Shown: positions 8,022 through 15,697 of the stretch, piece after piece
How positions within the stretch are numbered: the first letter of the stretch is position 1
Layout: each line of letters opens with the position of its first letter
Source of the DNA: Cyclobacteriaceae bacterium
GTDB taxonomy: Bacteria; Bacteroidota; Bacteroidia; Cytophagales; Cyclobacteriaceae
Assembly (NCBI GenBank): GCA_028279155.1
Contig: JANQST010000068.1
Span: 1 to 17,824 of the forward strand
Length of the DNA: 17,824 nt
Direction: 5' to 3'
The notes under the pieces: generated by a model
Told to the model about the DNA's origin: nothing
Database searches by the model: none
What the model saw: only the letters and a program-made list of their open reading frames with translations
Made by a program: the position numbers and the translations under genes

Positions 8022-8969
8022 TTGCAACCTCTAAAGACACAAACGATCAAAACGTTAGCAATATCTCTCTGTACGTACAAAAGACCTAACCTTCTTCGCA
8101 ACGCAATTCGCGCAATTAAAAATGTTAGGATACCGAAAGATCTTTCAGCTCAGCTCGTAGTAATAGACAATTATCCTACAGAGGAAGTGAAAGAGATAGT
8201 TGAAGTAGAAACTGCTGATCTGGGCTTCCCCTCCAAGTATGTTGAAGAAGAAAGACGTGGGCTTGTTTTTGCAAGAAATCGAGCACTTCAGGAAGCCGAG
8301 GCCTTAAACGTGGATTACATTGCTTTTTTTGATGACGATGATCATCCGGATGAAGGTTGGCTTGAAAACTTGTGGAATTGTATGAATGAGTATTCAGCTA
8401 CCGTGGTTACAGGACGAATGACATTTACATGGCCCGAAACCTGTACCCTAAATGAGGAAGTAAAACGAATTTATGACAGAAGACGAATGAATTTCCAAAC
8501 TGGTGAAATAAAACAACGATGTGGTTCTTGCAACACACTTTTTGATTTTCAATTTTCAAGGAAACACAACCTCAGTTTCAATCCCATTTTTAACCTGACC
8601 GGTGGTGAGGATAGTCACTTTTTTGAATCAATGACTTTGAAAGGTGCTAAAATCGTTTGGTGCGAAGAGGCAGTTGTTTACTCAGACATTGTAGAAGAAA
8701 GGACTACAGAAAACTACATAAGAAATAGGAGGCAAACTGTAGGTTATACGGCGTACCTCAGAGATCAATTACTCTTTGGAAAAACCAAGGCATTAAGGAA
8801 AGGAATGAGTTCGATTATTCGGAATGGTTTCTGGATTCTTAAAAACTATTTTGCTCAGTCTGAAAGAACTCGTGTAAAAAGAACAATGAAGAAAGCTGAA
8901 TTAAAAGGGTTAGTAAAGGCCATGTTAGGTAAACCCTTTGACAATTATGCGAAGACAGATGGTAGCTAA
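8022..8969 (+). CDS. GT2 family glycosyltransferase, paralogue 2
   Basis: A 315-residue GT-A enzyme with a TTG start supported by the GGAGG just upstream and two bases after the previous stop. Motifs are LAISLCTYKRPNLL (12-25), LVVIDNYP (45-52), RRGLVFARNRAL (78-89), FFDDDD (102-107), then GRMTFTWPE, and FNLTGGEDSHFF in the acceptor half. The tail again is basic and has PFDNY near the end. The similarity to the previous gene along its whole length marks a tandem duplication followed by divergence. The two could add successive or alternative sugars. Cys residues (for example CGSCNTLF) in the middle are not obviously a metal site. The gene is followed by a 105-base gap and a new candidate promoter. 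Confidence 0.85.
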   Translation: MQPLKTQTIKTLAISLCTYKRPNLLRNAIRAIKNVRIPKDLSAQLVVIDNYPTEEVKEIVEVETADLGFPSKYVEEERRGLVFARNRALQEAEALNVDYIAFFDDDDHPDEGWLENLWNCMNEYSATVVTGRMTFTWPETCTLNEEVKRIYDRRRMNFQTGEIKQRCGSCNTLFDFQFSRKHNLSFNPIFNLTGGEDSHFFESMTLKGAKIVWCEEAVVYSDIVEERTTENYIRNRRQTVGYTAYLRDQLLFGKTKALRKGMSSIIRNGFWILKNYFAQSERTRVKRTMKKAELKGLVKAMLGKPFDNYAKTDGS

Positions 8970-9023
8970 CTAAAAAACTTGTGACCTAGTCTGAAACACT
9001 ATTTTCAAATCATCATTAAAGTC

Positions 9024-9031
9024 TACTTTTG
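9024..9031 (+). promoter_or_regulatory. Candidate -7 promoter box (TACTTTTG)
   Basis: An exact TAnnTTTG match lies 43 bases before the TTG at 9075. It would give a start near 9035 and a leader of about 40 bases. No clear -33 TTTG is seen upstream. It may let the GT4 gene be expressed apart from the exporter operon. Confidence 0.4.
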
Positions 9032-9074
9032 ATTACTTAGCAATGTGAAGCTTTGAAAACATAAATAGTCCAGC

Positions 9075-10202
9075 TTGAAACTTCTTTTAATTACAAACTT
9101 ATACCCATGCAAAGAGGATGATCAGGACTCTACAATTGCATTGCATTATTACGCAAGGCAATGGGCCAAGGAGCATCAAGTACATGTTATCACTCTGCAC
9201 GCCCCAAATTTGCTTGAACTTTCTGAACTAAGAGAAAGAGAACTTCCTTCAAACTTTGTCTTAGACCGTGTAAATGTTTCCAATCGAACTATGATTCGAT
9301 TGCCAGGGGGAATTAATATTTATCCCGCAATTCAAAAAGAGTTCATTGAACAGTTCGACGTATTGATTGGACATATGCCAGTTGGTGCATCACTGGGTTA
9401 TCACCTAAGCGCAAAACACAAAAAACCATTTATTCAAGGCATTCATTATACTGATTATAAACGATCGAAAGTTAGGTCGGGAATGCTAACCAAAAAGTAT
9501 GAGAAAATAATTGCTGGTTCCCAAGCTATCAGTTTTCGATCCCCCTTTCTTCAGCGCAAGTTTGAAAACCAACTTCCGCAGATTGTAAATAAGTCATTTT
9601 CAATGCCTGGAGGTGTAGATTCAATTTGGTTGGAAACACCATCAACGAGGAAGTTTGAGTTCAAAGATCGTCCAGCCAACATCTTAACCGTTGCCAATCT
9701 TATTGAAAGAAAAAACATTGATAAAGTCATTTGTTCATTAACAAACATTCAATCGGACTGGGTTTATCGAATCGTTGGAATAGGTCCCGAGATGGAGAGT
9801 CTTTCCAGAGTTGCTGACGAAAATGATGTTCAATCAAAAGTGAAATTCGAAGGCTTCCTTCCAAATTCAGAGGTGAGGGACAAAATGGATGAGTCGGACA
9901 TTTTTGTGATGATCAGCGAGCGAGAAACATTCGGGTTGGTTTATTTGGAAGCGATGGCAAGAGGCTGTATTGTAGTAGCAACAGCAAATGAAGGAGTTGA
10001 CGGAATAGTTAAAGATGGCAAAAACGGATTTTTGTGTGAGCCTAAACCTGAATCATTAACTCAAGTCTTTAACAAAATCAAAAGAATGTCTTCTGATCAA
10101 CTGAAGAAGATCAGCAGCCGTGCAAAAAGAACCGCAAAAGAATACACATATCCAGCATTGGCTAAAACATACTTAACTCAACTCAAGAAATTTATAAAAT
10201 AG
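9075..10202 (+). CDS. GT4-type glycosyltransferase (GT-B fold)
   Basis: A 375-residue enzyme. The start is KLLLITNLYP (2-11), the usual first strand of GT4 proteins. An in-frame TAG at 9066-9068 and the lack of another codon leave TTG at 9075 as the start. A typical linker and C-terminal lobe follow: ANILTVANLIERKNIDKVI, then RIVGIGPE (x-x-G-x-G-P-E), VKFEGFLPNSEV, and SERETFGLVYLEAMARG, whose Glu284 and Glu292 form the EX7E motif. This class is retaining and uses nucleotide sugars. It lacks a signal peptide and should act at the cytoplasmic face. The separate promoter and the following small exported gene suggest it is a distinct transcription unit in the same locus. Substrate is unknown. 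Confidence 0.88.
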   Translation: MKLLLITNLYPCKEDDQDSTIALHYYARQWAKEHQVHVITLHAPNLLELSELRERELPSNFVLDRVNVSNRTMIRLPGGINIYPAIQKEFIEQFDVLIGHMPVGASLGYHLSAKHKKPFIQGIHYTDYKRSKVRSGMLTKKYEKIIAGSQAISFRSPFLQRKFENQLPQIVNKSFSMPGGVDSIWLETPSTRKFEFKDRPANILTVANLIERKNIDKVICSLTNIQSDWVYRIVGIGPEMESLSRVADENDVQSKVKFEGFLPNSEVRDKMDESDIFVMISERETFGLVYLEAMARGCIVVATANEGVDGIVKDGKNGFLCEPKPESLTQVFNKIKRMSSDQLKKISSRAKRTAKEYTYPALAKTYLTQLKKFIK

Positions 10203-10368
10203 TACTTGATCAAATAGTATGTTTTTTGAACATTCGTTTCAAATTTTTTTCTAAACTAGATCTATTTCGGTACGTAAATTGTATTATCATTCTTAGGGTG
10301 ATCTATCATTTTTAATGACTAATGATTAAGGACTTGAGATGTTTTGATAGATTGAAAGTTTCTAAAAA

Positions 10369-10776
10369 ATGACCGTTACATCGTTACTAAATATTGCCGC
10401 CTTTTTTTTATCCTCGCTAGCATTTCAAACTGCTGATAAAAAGCGAAATGGCGATTATCACATAGAATTTGAGAAGATAGATAATCGAGTTGAAGTTTAC
10501 ATGGGGGATTCACTCATTTACGACAGTGGTATTATTCGAAAAAATCCCAAGAACATGCAGATTTGGGTAGATATTGATGATTCCCTCCTTGAATATTCAA
10601 ATGAACTTACGATCAAGCTTTTCAATGCTATGGAAGGTGTTCCGGATGGAGCTGATATTCATTGGGAGGTTAAATACTCAATTTTTGAAGGAGAAGAAGT
10701 AATCTACTGGGAATGGTATGATTCCAATGATGGTAAATCGGGTATTGTTCTAGAGGAGACTTATATTCTTGAATAA
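10369..10776 (+). CDS. Small exported protein of unknown function
   Basis: A 135-residue protein. The N terminus (TSLLNIAAFFLSSLAFQ, about 4-20) is a signal peptide. There is no Cys in a lipobox position, so it is probably periplasmic or secreted rather than a lipoprotein. The mature part is acidic and rich in alternating hydrophobic/polar residues, with several Trp and Tyr (WVDIDD, HWEVKY, YWEWYDS), which suggests a small beta-sandwich. I do not recognise a family. It follows the GT4 gene after 166 bases with no obvious -7 box in between, and converges with the fucosyltransferase-like gene. A role in recognising or stabilising a surface glycan is only a guess from position. Confidence 0.65.
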   Translation: MTVTSLLNIAAFFLSSLAFQTADKKRNGDYHIEFEKIDNRVEVYMGDSLIYDSGIIRKNPKNMQIWVDIDDSLLEYSNELTIKLFNAMEGVPDGADIHWEVKYSIFEGEEVIYWEWYDSNDGKSGIVLEETYILE

Positions 10777-10820
10777 GCAATTCAGTTAAGATCATTCTAT
10801 CCCCGTTCTATTCCTCAAAA

Positions 10821-11639
10821 CTATTTTTTCTCTTGATTCAGCATTATCAATGGAATACTGGATATTTCACAAGCCGTCTGGGAAAAGGAACTCCCATAAG
10901 AACCATAAACCTTTTGTGTTTTTGAGAGTGAGAACAACTCTGCCAATCCATGTTGGATGTCTTCTTTTGTGCTTCTTCCTGGTTCTTGTGGGTTTAAGAT
11001 TATTTTGGATCCAAAACTATCTTTCATAGCATCTCTTACTTCACTACTATCTGACGCAACATAAAAAGTACTTTTGTTTTCATTCTCAATCTCATTTTCG
11101 ATAGCCTCAAAAAACAATGCCAGAGGACTGCTTTCAATGGCCTTCTTGTGGTCTGTTCGCCGAACGTGAATTCCAACTGTATGATCAGTAAATGATTTAG
11201 TAATATGTTCAACTCTTCGCCTAATTTGATCAATGGGTTTGAACAAAGCATTTGGTTGTTGAACTGGATAAAATCTTAGGTTGCTCACAAAAACTACATT
11301 GGAATAGCTATCTGTAATCTGTTCGAAATCATATTTATCGTCTCTGAGCTGATGAACTTTTGCTTTGGAGTAAAATCTGATTCCTAACAGAAATCGAATG
11401 ATTGACGGAAGATAAAAGTTAAGAACCGAGGCTCGCAAGAATTTCAATGGTGTAAATGATTTTTCGACGATCTCAACATTTTCAATAGGAAGAAAAAGGT
11501 CTGAATATTTACAATTTAGTTTCTTGTCTCGTATCCATATCACCTGAAGCGCATGTCCTGTATTATTAGCAATTGAAATAGCAGAATCAATTGCTCTCAT
11601 TCGGTTGGAAATTCCACTAGTGGGGATTATAGTAATCAT
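10821..11639 (-). CDS. Fucosyltransferase-like glycosyltransferase, copy A
   Basis: A 272-residue protein with landmarks of the fucosyltransferase superfamily (GT11/GT23/NodZ-like). The N-terminal IPTSGISNRMRAIDSA (5-20) corresponds to the GG-x-x-N-x-M glycine-rich strand. HVRRTD (158-163) is the GDP-sugar-binding HxRRxD motif. GSYGSSFSQTA near the end matches the Ser-rich nucleotide-binding loop. It should transfer fucose or a related sugar from a GDP donor; the exact linkage cannot be seen. It is a clear paralogue of the gene at 12364-13173 (HIRRTD and GSYWSSFSHAA there). The upstream region has an exact -7 box close to the start codon, so it may be transcribed on its own as well as in the leftward run. 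Confidence 0.75.
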   Translation of the reverse strand: MITIIPTSGISNRMRAIDSAISIANNTGHALQVIWIRDKKLNCKYSDLFLPIENVEIVEKSFTPLKFLRASVLNFYLPSIIRFLLGIRFYSKAKVHQLRDDKYDFEQITDSYSNVVFVSNLRFYPVQQPNALFKPIDQIRRRVEHITKSFTDHTVGIHVRRTDHKKAIESSPLALFFEAIENEIENENKSTFYVASDSSEVRDAMKDSFGSKIILNPQEPGRSTKEDIQHGLAELFSLSKTQKVYGSYGSSFSQTACEISSIPLIMLNQEKK

Positions 11640-11649
11640 TGTGGGCGAG

Positions 11650-11657
11650 CAAAGCTA
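11650..11657 (-). promoter_or_regulatory. Candidate -7 promoter box on the minus strand (TAGCTTTG)
   Basis: CAAAGCTA on the plus strand is an exact TAnnTTTG on the minus strand, 10 bases upstream of the ATG at 11639. Transcription would start near 11646, leaving a leader of only about 7 bases. No -33 element is seen, so it could be a chance match. Confidence 0.35.
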
Positions 11658-11713
11658 TGCGATTCGACTCTAGTTTTTTGAAAATGATCATTGTTAGCGA
11701 ATGAAAGATTAGT

Positions 11714-12253
11714 TCAATTTCCATCTATGGTCTGCTCAGAGGCTAGCACGGATTCCATAGCAGCAAGTTCGTCACTTGTACAAAGTCCGGTATCATTCAA
11801 AAAGTAAACGATATATCGGCAAAAAGATGGGTCTACGTTCATTGCTTCAACAGAAGTTAGATTCTTAACGATCACATCTCGATCTTCGTCCAAATGTTTG
11901 CTCATCCCAAGGAATTTAGGAAGGTTGTATTCAATAGATAATCGCAAGAATCGAACTTCAATATTTTCCATATCCTCAAGGATAGCTGCTTCCATAAGGT
12001 CAGAATATTTCATCACCTGCGAAAGCTTGGTAAAAGGATTCCAAACTACCCTGGCAAGCATCGCCTCAGAAGCAGCTTTATAAGCTTTTATCGTCGGTGT
12101 ACTTGGTTTCGTTTTTTTAAGAAAATCATGAAATTCTCGTGACTGGTCCGGATCCAAAACAGCCTGATGAAAGCTCTCCCTCACCTCTACAAGTGATTGT
12201 GACTCTGCTTGCAAGCAGAACAATAAAGTGAATATGAAAACCAGCGATTTCAT
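11714..12253 (-). CDS. Exported helical protein of unknown function
   Basis: A 179-residue protein with a clear signal peptide (SLVFIFTLLFCLQAESQS, 3-20). The mature part looks all-helical with many Glu and Leu and no recognisable catalytic motif. Two Cys in the C-terminal part (SFCRYIVYF and GLCTSDE) could form a disulfide in the periplasm. I do not recognise a family. It sits between the two fucosyltransferase-like paralogues on the same strand, 110 bases from the upstream one and 74 from the downstream one. A weak -7-like sequence (TTAATTTG, one mismatch) is close to its start at 12261-12268. Its position hints at a link to the glycan pathway, but an unrelated inserted gene is also possible. 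Confidence 0.7.
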   Translation of the reverse strand: MKSLVFIFTLLFCLQAESQSLVEVRESFHQAVLDPDQSREFHDFLKKTKPSTPTIKAYKAASEAMLARVVWNPFTKLSQVMKYSDLMEAAILEDMENIEVRFLRLSIEYNLPKFLGMSKHLDEDRDVIVKNLTSVEAMNVDPSFCRYIVYFLNDTGLCTSDELAAMESVLASEQTIDGN

Positions 12254-12363
12254 TTTACCGCAAATTAAAGCTCATCATTAACAACTAAGTCTTAAATGTT
12301 TAAATAGTACCATTGGAGTCCTGCCAGTGACCTCTATTTCTAGAACGAAAAGAAATTAGGAAA

Positions 12364-13173
12364 TTATTTTTTGCGAACTGTTATTTCCTCTATGCCAGTC
12401 AGGTCACATGCTGCATGGGAAAATGAACTCCAATAGGATCCATATACTTTTTTAGTGTTTGATAACGCGAACAATTCAACCAACCCTTGCTGAACATCTT
12501 CACATTTTTTTCTGGAGGCACGATTTGAGTTTGTCCTAATTCTATCTCCAAAAGCCTGCATCATCGCTTTTTTGACCTCCTGATCATCAGTAGCCAAATA
12601 AAAATTATGGCGGTCATCAACATTGATTTCTTTTTGAACTGCCTCAGCAAACAAATCCAAAGGGCTGTTTTCTACTGCTTTTTCATTGTCTGTTCTCCGT
12701 ATGTGTACTCCTATTGTAAATTCATTGAAATCCGACGTTTCTTTTTCAATTTTTGACTTCAACACATCCAATGGTTCGAAATCTGAATATTGCTTTTCAT
12801 TTGGATAAAACCTTGTATAGCTTTCAAAAACAATGGTCTTATTACTTGATACTAACTGCTCAAAATTCACATTCTCTTGTAAGAGATCATCTACAGCCCA
12901 TTGCTTGTAAAGCGTAATTCCAAACAGTTTTCTCAGTAATCTTGGAAAGTGAAAAACCTTATCCCTATATGCATATTTAAAAGGTATTTTATTTGACTCA
13001 ATTACCTCGACACCTTGGATCTCCTTAAACAAATCTCTAAATCCACAGATCATACTTTTGTTTGTGACCCATACAACCTGAAGTGCACACTTCATTTTTC
13101 TTGAGAGTGCTCTAGCAGAATCAACAGCCCTCATCCGATTAGCCAACCCACCAGTAGGGATAACGACTATCAT
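12364..13173 (-). CDS. Fucosyltransferase-like glycosyltransferase, copy B
   Basis: A 269-residue paralogue of the gene at 10821-11639. IPTGGLANRMRAVDSA (5-20) keeps the full GG-x-x-N-R-M motif, HIRRTD (157-162) is the GDP-sugar-binding motif, and GSYWSSFSHAA is the Ser-rich loop. The N-terminal blocks ALQVVW and LFGI..Y also match copy A. It begins 36 bases after the stop of the amidase gene on the same strand with no promoter box between them, so it is likely co-transcribed with the hemerythrin-ruvX-def-amidase set. It probably decorates the surface glycan with fucose or a similar sugar. Copy B has the more canonical glycine motif (GG against SG in copy A), so it may be the ancestral enzyme. 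Confidence 0.75.
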   Translation of the reverse strand: MIVVIPTGGLANRMRAVDSARALSRKMKCALQVVWVTNKSMICGFRDLFKEIQGVEVIESNKIPFKYAYRDKVFHFPRLLRKLFGITLYKQWAVDDLLQENVNFEQLVSSNKTIVFESYTRFYPNEKQYSDFEPLDVLKSKIEKETSDFNEFTIGVHIRRTDNEKAVENSPLDLFAEAVQKEINVDDRHNFYLATDDQEVKKAMMQAFGDRIRTNSNRASRKKCEDVQQGLVELFALSNTKKVYGSYWSSFSHAACDLTGIEEITVRKK

Positions 13174-13209
13174 CTTTCTATAAGGAATTTTTTGTCAGAA
13201 ATCATCAGA

Positions 13210-13992
13210 TCAGAGGTGAAACGTATCGGCATCCTCTTGAAATGGGAATTTCTCTCTAAATTCATCAAGATCAGATCTAGAAAAACTCATTGAAATTACC
13301 TCAGCTTCAGTTGAAAATCTAACCTCCTCTCCAAGATACGAATAGCCAGCTGTGTGTCCCGGGTAATCTTTCGAAACTCCATCAGAGCCAATTCTATTTA
13401 CACCCACGCAATAACTCAAGTTTTCAATCGCTCGAGCCTTAAGCAGTGTATCCCATGCATTAATTCTTGCTGATGGCCAATTAGCAACAAATAGAAGCAG
13501 ATCAAATTCATAGAGCCGCTCTTTGTTTTTTTGAGATCTTGCCCAAACTGGGAATCGCAGATCGTAACAAATCAATGGACATATTTTCCAACCTTTGAAT
13601 TCCACTATCAGTCTCTCGTGTCCTGCTGTATAAGGCTCATTCTCTCCAGCCAGAGCAAAAAGGTGTTTCTTGTCATATTGTTCAGATGTTCCATCGGGAT
13701 AAACAAAGTACAATCGATTGTAATAGTTTGAGTCATCCTTTACAATGTAGCTGCCAGTAATGGCAGCCTTTTTTTGTTTTGCCATTTGACGCATCCACTT
13801 AAAGGACTTACCACCGACTGGTTCTGCAAGATTTTCAGCATGCATTGAAAAACCGGTCGTAAACATTTCAGGAAGGACAATTAAATCTGTTTCATCGATA
13901 TTCCAGATCATTTCCTCGAACATGGCCAGGTTGGCATCATGTTGCTCCCAATGAAGGTCTGCTTGAACCAATGAAATGTTTAAATCCTGCAC
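13210..13992 (-). CDS. yafV: YafV-type omega-amidase, nitrilase superfamily
   Basis: A 260-residue carbon-nitrogen hydrolase of the length usual for YafV. The catalytic triad is visible: Glu42 in LPEMFTTGFSM, Lys108 in YDKKHLF, and Cys142 in ICYDLRFPVW. Family members hydrolyse 2-oxoglutaramate (and 2-oxosuccinamate) to 2-oxoglutarate and ammonia, repairing a by-product of glutamine transamination in the cytoplasm. The start is a GTG that shares one base with the stop of def (TAGTG), a sign of coupled translation. It links the housekeeping genes upstream to the fucosyltransferase-like genes downstream. The function is assigned from motifs; related nitrilase-family amidases cannot be fully excluded. 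Confidence 0.85.
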   Translation of the reverse strand: MQDLNISLVQADLHWEQHDANLAMFEEMIWNIDETDLIVLPEMFTTGFSMHAENLAEPVGGKSFKWMRQMAKQKKAAITGSYIVKDDSNYYNRLYFVYPDGTSEQYDKKHLFALAGENEPYTAGHERLIVEFKGWKICPLICYDLRFPVWARSQKNKERLYEFDLLLFVANWPSARINAWDTLLKARAIENLSYCVGVNRIGSDGVSKDYPGHTAGYSYLGEEVRFSTEAEVISMSFSRSDLDEFREKFPFQEDADTFHL

Positions 13993-14540
13993 TACCTGGG
14001 AATTTTTACACGATACTCGGCATCCGTTTCGCCCTTGCTTATTTTCGCAAGTTTACCTTTTAACAATCTCTTTTTAAAGGAAGAAATATAATCCGTAAAT
14101 AAAATTCCTTCAATGTGATCGTACTCGTGCTGTATAATACGTGCTTGCAATCCATCGAATTCTTTCTCATGTTCAACCCACTGCTCATCAAAATATTTAA
14201 GGCGAATCATAGGTTTTCTCTCTACATCTTCACGAATTCCTGGAATGCTCAAACAGCCTTCTTCAAATGACCAGGGCTCCCCATCTTCATCGAGCATTAC
14301 AGGATTAATAAAAGCTTGACGTAATCCGTCCTCCTCATTTTCTTCCATCGGTGTACTGTCCACAATAAAAATTCTTAACGACTGACCCACTTGCGGTGAA
14401 GCAAGTCCTACTCCTTGTGCAGCCTCCATCGTTTCGAACATATTCTCAACAAACTCTACGACTGATTCATCGCCATGCGCAACTTCTTTTGCCTTTTTCT
14501 TCAGTACCGGGTCACCATATAATACAATTGGAAAAATCAT
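13992..14540 (-). CDS. def: Peptide deformylase
   Basis: A 182-residue metalloenzyme that removes the N-formyl group from new proteins. All three signature motifs are intact: GVGLASPQVG (43-52), EGCLSIPG (94-101, Cys96 metal ligand), and QHEYDHIEG (137-145, His138 and His142 ligands, Glu139 catalytic). The start ATG overlaps the ruvX stop in ATGA, and the TAG stop overlaps the start of the amidase gene by one base. The length is ordinary for a type I enzyme. A loop rich in Glu (about 64-72) sits between the first and second motifs, which is common in Bacteroidota versions as far as I recall. Confidence 0.96.
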   Translation of the reverse strand: MIFPIVLYGDPVLKKKAKEVAHGDESVVEFVENMFETMEAAQGVGLASPQVGQSLRIFIVDSTPMEENEEDGLRQAFINPVMLDEDGEPWSFEEGCLSIPGIREDVERKPMIRLKYFDEQWVEHEKEFDGLQARIIQHEYDHIEGILFTDYISSFKKRLLKGKLAKISKGETDAEYRVKIPR

Positions 14541-14950
14541 GAATTGCTCTCTAAATAAGATTGTAGAATTATTGTCGCGCTTACCTTATCAATAGTGCCT
14601 TTTTCCTGTCTCCCTTTCTTTTTTATCCCTCCTGCAATCATTGCATCCAAAGCCATTTTGGAAGTGAAGCGTTCATCATGCAAAATTAATTCCTTGGCTG
14701 GAAATACTTTTCTGAATCTGTTAACAAATGCCTGAACCAACGCGGTAGCATTGGTATCAGTGTTATCCAATTTCTTCGGCATACCGATCACGACTTTTTC
14801 AACGTCCTCATTTCGGAAGTATTCAGCTAAAAAAGTCTCTAATTCATGCGTTTTAATGTATTCAAGTGGAGTTGCAATAATTCCAAGAGGATCTGTGACT
14901 GCAAGACCTGTTCGCTTTGCGCCATAATCAATAGCCAAAATACGACCCAT
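14537..14950 (-). CDS. ruvX: RuvX/YqgF family putative pre-16S rRNA nuclease
   Basis: A 137-residue RNase H-fold protein. It has ILAIDYGAKRTGLAVTD (4-20) with the catalytic Asp8, VVIGMPKKLDNT in the middle, and the late HDERFTS and IDKVSATIILQSYL segment with the C-terminal acidic residue. In E. coli, YqgF helps process the 5' end of 16S rRNA; the older name Holliday-junction resolvase-like reflects its fold. The ATG overlaps the preceding hemerythrin stop (TAATG), and the last codons overlap def by four bases. Co-expression with def fits a translation/ribosome role. Confidence 0.93.
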   Translation of the reverse strand: MGRILAIDYGAKRTGLAVTDPLGIIATPLEYIKTHELETFLAEYFRNEDVEKVVIGMPKKLDNTDTNATALVQAFVNRFRKVFPAKELILHDERFTSKMALDAMIAGGIKKKGRQEKGTIDKVSATIILQSYLESNS

Positions 14951-15663
14951 TAATTAAGTGAGCTTTTTTTTCGAAGAAGTGAATAAACTTCTTCCTCAAG
15001 TTTTAGCGCTTTGGGAAAAAATATTTCGTTTTCAATTGCTGCATGGTAGAGCATTTCACGATCAAACGCCTTTACTTCCTGAACAAGCACGCGCTCTTTC
15101 AATGATTTCGGTTCAAATGCCTCAATTAATGATCGAATTGCGCGCATCTCATCATCTTCACGGTGGTGCTCAAATTCATGAGCTAGCGAAAAATTACCAA
15201 AGGGTAGTAGCTGGGAAATTGGATTTGAAATAACACCTTTAGAAGATTTATCCAAAATTTGAACGTACTTGAAAACTGAGTCTTCTTCATCATAAATATG
15301 ACGAATGAAGTCTTCTACAAATTCAGGCAACAATTTTTGAATCTCCTGTTTCTCTTCACAATTTTCCGCAAGGTGTATGATAAAAGGAAGTTTATCCTTT
15401 ATAAACAAGTGGTGAGAATGTTTAAGATATTCTACCAGTAAATCAATCGGATAGGATTTGATCTCATTAAAAGACAATCTGGAGCAGCCATCAAACAGAT
15501 AGAAGCTTTTAATAACTTTTTCACGATTAAGACCTCTTTCTTTACAAATCTCGCTCAAGGCCTTGTTTGGTTCTTCGAAAAAGGAAATGCCCAAATAATG
15601 CAATGCTCTGGCATACACATAATTTTCATCAACAATTTCGGCTAGTGTCTTCTCGAAAACCAT
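14950..15663 (-). CDS. RIC/ScdA-like hemerythrin di-iron protein with altered N-terminal domain
   Basis: A 237-residue protein with a DUF542/ScdA_N-like N terminus (LAEIVDENY at 8-15 and ALSEICKERGLN at 35-46) followed by a hemerythrin-type four-helix domain (about 75-237). Probable iron ligands are H84 or H85 in SHHLFIKDKLP, H122 and E126/E127 in RHIYDEED, H162/H166 in AHEFEHHRED, and the His and Glu in LYHAAIENEIFFP. Characterised family members (YtfE, ScdA) repair iron-sulfur clusters after oxidative or nitrosative damage. The usual Cys-Cys of the N-terminal domain (IDFCCGG) is ISFFEEP here (26-32), so that part of the mechanism is probably lost or changed. It is the first gene of the leftward operon and has a promoter almost touching its ATG. 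Confidence 0.8.
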   Translation of the reverse strand: MVFEKTLAEIVDENYVYARALHYLGISFFEEPNKALSEICKERGLNREKVIKSFYLFDGCSRLSFNEIKSYPIDLLVEYLKHSHHLFIKDKLPFIIHLAENCEEKQEIQKLLPEFVEDFIRHIYDEEDSVFKYVQILDKSSKGVISNPISQLLPFGNFSLAHEFEHHREDDEMRAIRSLIEAFEPKSLKERVLVQEVKAFDREMLYHAAIENEIFFPKALKLEEEVYSLLRKKSSLN

Positions 15664-15667
15664 TACT

Positions 15668-15697
15668 CAAAAATAGCGGAATCCTTGTAGACTCCAA
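15668..15697 (-). promoter_or_regulatory. Promoter of the hemerythrin operon (-7 TATTTTTG, -33 TTG)
   Basis: The minus-strand -7 box TATTTTTG (15668-15675) exactly fits TAnnTTTG. A -33 TTG lies in CAGTTG at 15695-15700 (minus strand), 19 bases away. With the box ending four bases from the first base of ATG, transcription should begin about 15664. The message would be leaderless or nearly so. Confidence 0.6.

Noticed and set aside
4561..10202. A complete cyclic-peptide biosynthesis cluster
   Set aside because: Only the exporter type suggests it; no synthetase, cyclase or precursor gene is present in the window.
10310..10335. TTAAT...ATTAA symmetry before the small exported gene
   Set aside because: Arms of five AT-rich bases are expected by chance in this DNA.
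10777..10820. Terminator between the convergent small exported gene and fucosyltransferase-like gene
   Set aside because: No stem with a T-run is visible in these 44 bases.
14958..15233. Plus-strand open frame of 91 codons inside the hemerythrin gene
   Set aside because: It lies fully opposite a well-supported gene and has no recognisable features.
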